A stretch of DNA of 6,427 nucleotides from CAYSHJ01 sp964589725. Its GTDB lineage: Bacteria > Planctomycetota > Planctomycetia > Planctomycetales > Planctomycetaceae. This document shows, piece by piece, positions 6,026-6,427 of this stretch; the first letter of the stretch is position 1, and each line of letters starts with the position of its first letter. The position numbers and the translations under genes are program-made. The notes beneath the pieces were generated by a model. It saw only the letters and a list, made by a program, of their open reading frames with translations, ran no database searches and was not told the origin of the DNA. The DNA lies in assembly GCA_964589725.1 (NCBI GenBank), contig CAZPUJ010000614.1, positions 1-6,427 of the forward strand, in the 5' to 3' direction.

Positions 6026-6080
6026 AGATGCATTGATAAAAATGGACGATGTGAACGAAATTTTATTCCTAAATGCATCT
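6026..6080. repeat. Interrupted inverted repeat upstream of the pseudogene
   Basis: AGATGCATT (6026-6034) is the exact reverse complement of AATGCATCT (6072-6080); inside it ATAAAA (6036-6041) pairs with TTTTAT (6061-6066). It lies just upstream of the pseudogene start on the minus strand, in an AT-rich stretch. It may be an old operator of that regulator, a hairpin, or chance in AT-rich DNA. Confidence 0.35.
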
Positions 6081-6174
6081 TCGCATCTTCCTGTACCTTG
6101 GTGTTTTAAGTTTTTCTGCAAGATTTTAAGTCATTTATCGGCATGACGCTTCGGGACAACCAGGCCCATCGGAT

Positions 6175-6190
6175 TGAACGATTTGAACGA
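6175..6190 (+). repeat. Direct repeat copy 1 (TGAACGATTTGAACGA)
   Basis: This matches copy 2 at 6232-6247 at 15 of 16 positions, with starts 57 bases apart. Each copy is built of two 9-base half-units (ATTGAACGA then TTTGAACGA here), the pattern of an iterated regulator site. It lies 7 bases upstream of the predicted -35 element, a typical activator position. Confidence 0.5.
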
Positions 6191-6197
6191 ATGTTAG

Positions 6198-6226
6198 TTG
6201 ACGAACAGCCGACGCGTGGCTAAAAG
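6198..6226 (+). promoter_or_regulatory. Sigma-70-like promoter of the downstream FAS1 gene
   Basis: TTGACG (6198-6203, 5 of 6 to consensus) is followed after exactly 17 bases by TAAAAG (6221-6226, 4 of 6). The expected transcription start is near 6233, giving a leader of about 85 bases before ATG 6318. It sits between the two 16-bp direct repeats, which supports regulation at this site. Confidence 0.5.
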
Positions 6227-6231
6227 TCGAA

Positions 6232-6247
6232 TGAACGATTTGAATGA
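6232..6247 (+). repeat. Direct repeat copy 2 (TGAACGATTTGAATGA)
   Basis: This is the second copy of the 16-bp repeat, one mismatch from copy 1. It covers the predicted transcription start, where a bound protein would repress. It is followed by TTTGTGAAA, which may be a degenerate third half-unit. Confidence 0.5.
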
Positions 6248-6258
6248 TTTGTGAAATG

Positions 6259-6279
6259 GTCAATCGAGTGTCGATTGGC
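6259..6279 (+). promoter_or_regulatory. Hairpin/dyad in the 5' leader of the FAS1 gene
   Basis: CAATCGA (6261-6267) and TCGATTG (6271-6277) are perfect inverted repeats around GTG. One T-G and one G-C pair extend the stem to nine. It lies about 40 bases before the start codon. It could be an operator dyad or an mRNA stem; there is no T-tract for termination. Confidence 0.4.
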
Positions 6280-6317
6280 ATTCGCAAGTCAAAAACCCTC
6301 AGCAAGGAGAGCGTGTC

Positions 6318-6427
6318 ATGTGGAATCGAAGGTCTTTCTTGAGTGTGGCGGCGATGGCCGCGATGGGAGTGGCCCAAGGATCGGTCTCGACCGCGAATGC
6401 AGCCGAGAAGGACATCGTGACGACAGC
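6318..6427 (+). CDS. Exported FAS1-type protein, 5' end only
   Basis: Thirty-six residues are visible before the window ends. The start is ATG 6318, with a strong ribosome site AAGGAG at 6304-6309, 8 bases upstream. The N terminus MWNRRSFLSVAAMAAMGVAQ is an export signal: RRSFL is close to the twin-arginine (Tat) motif, followed by an Ala-rich hydrophobic core and a cleavage site near ANA/AEK (residues 27-30). The first mature residues, EKDIVTTA, match the opening helix of FAS1 domains (typically KDIVDTA) and align with DNIPATA in the FAS1 gene at the left edge. The call as a FAS1 paralogue therefore rests on the last ~8 residues plus the signal. It has its own promoter region with direct repeats. 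A different secreted protein with a similar start cannot be excluded. Confidence 0.65.
   Translation, partial: MWNRRSFLSVAAMAAMGVAQGSVSTANAAEKDIVTT

Noticed and set aside
5644..6078. 144-codon minus-strand open frame as an intact gene
   Set aside because: Only 5928-5836 resembles a protein family, and it is the wing of a regulator whose HTH and linker lie in other frames.
1..6427. CRISPR array, insertion sequence, rRNA, complete tRNA or B12 riboswitch
   Set aside because: Nothing seen: no regular repeat-spacer pattern, transposase motif, rRNA-like block or conserved B12-box sequence on reading both strands by eye.

Overview
The window looks like chromosomal DNA of a planctomycete (Planctomycetota). 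This is inferred from protein style and not from a marker gene. The clues are two fasciclin (FAS1)-domain secreted proteins, a twin-arginine-like leader, a helix-turn-helix remnant beginning MLVIPKQVAQAI (a form I associate with planctomycete regulators), and moderately GC-rich DNA. All intact genes are on the + strand.

Layout. (1) 2-571: the 3' end of a secreted protein with tandem FAS1 domains, followed by a strong intrinsic terminator (633-665). (2) 572-907: a gene-free leader holding that terminator and a 14-bp inverted repeat (703-754). (3) 908-5572: a tightly packed five-gene run that is probably one operon. It encodes a classical-fold SDR protein that lacks the catalytic tyrosine; a four-TM membrane domain fused to an SRPBCC (START/Bet v1-like) lipid or ligand-binding domain; a four-TM conserved protein of unknown function; a zinc nucleoside/base deaminase; and a 646-residue three-part fusion of NAD(P)-binding SDR, DUF2867/SRPBCC-like domain and TspO/MBR tryptophan-rich membrane domain. 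(4) 5684-6002, minus strand: a decayed MerR-type HTH regulator, broken by two frameshifts and lacking its C-terminal half. (5) 6003-6317: a promoter region with a good sigma-70-like promoter bracketed by two copies of a 16-bp direct repeat. It drives a second FAS1-type gene (6318 to the window end, partial) with a twin-arginine-like signal peptide.

How the genes may work together. SDR, SRPBCC and TspO proteins recur together in bacterial light- or stress-inducible clusters, often under MerR-type B12-dependent regulators (LitR/CarH). The five-gene run resembles such a module without a photolyase. The ruined MerR-type gene next to it could be the remnant of its regulator. A membrane-associated pathway acting on a hydrophobic ligand (tetrapyrrole, isoprenoid/carotenoid or lipid) is the simplest shared theme, but no substrate can be read from the sequence. 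FAS1 genes on both sides suggest the block sits inside a FAS1 paralogue neighbourhood.
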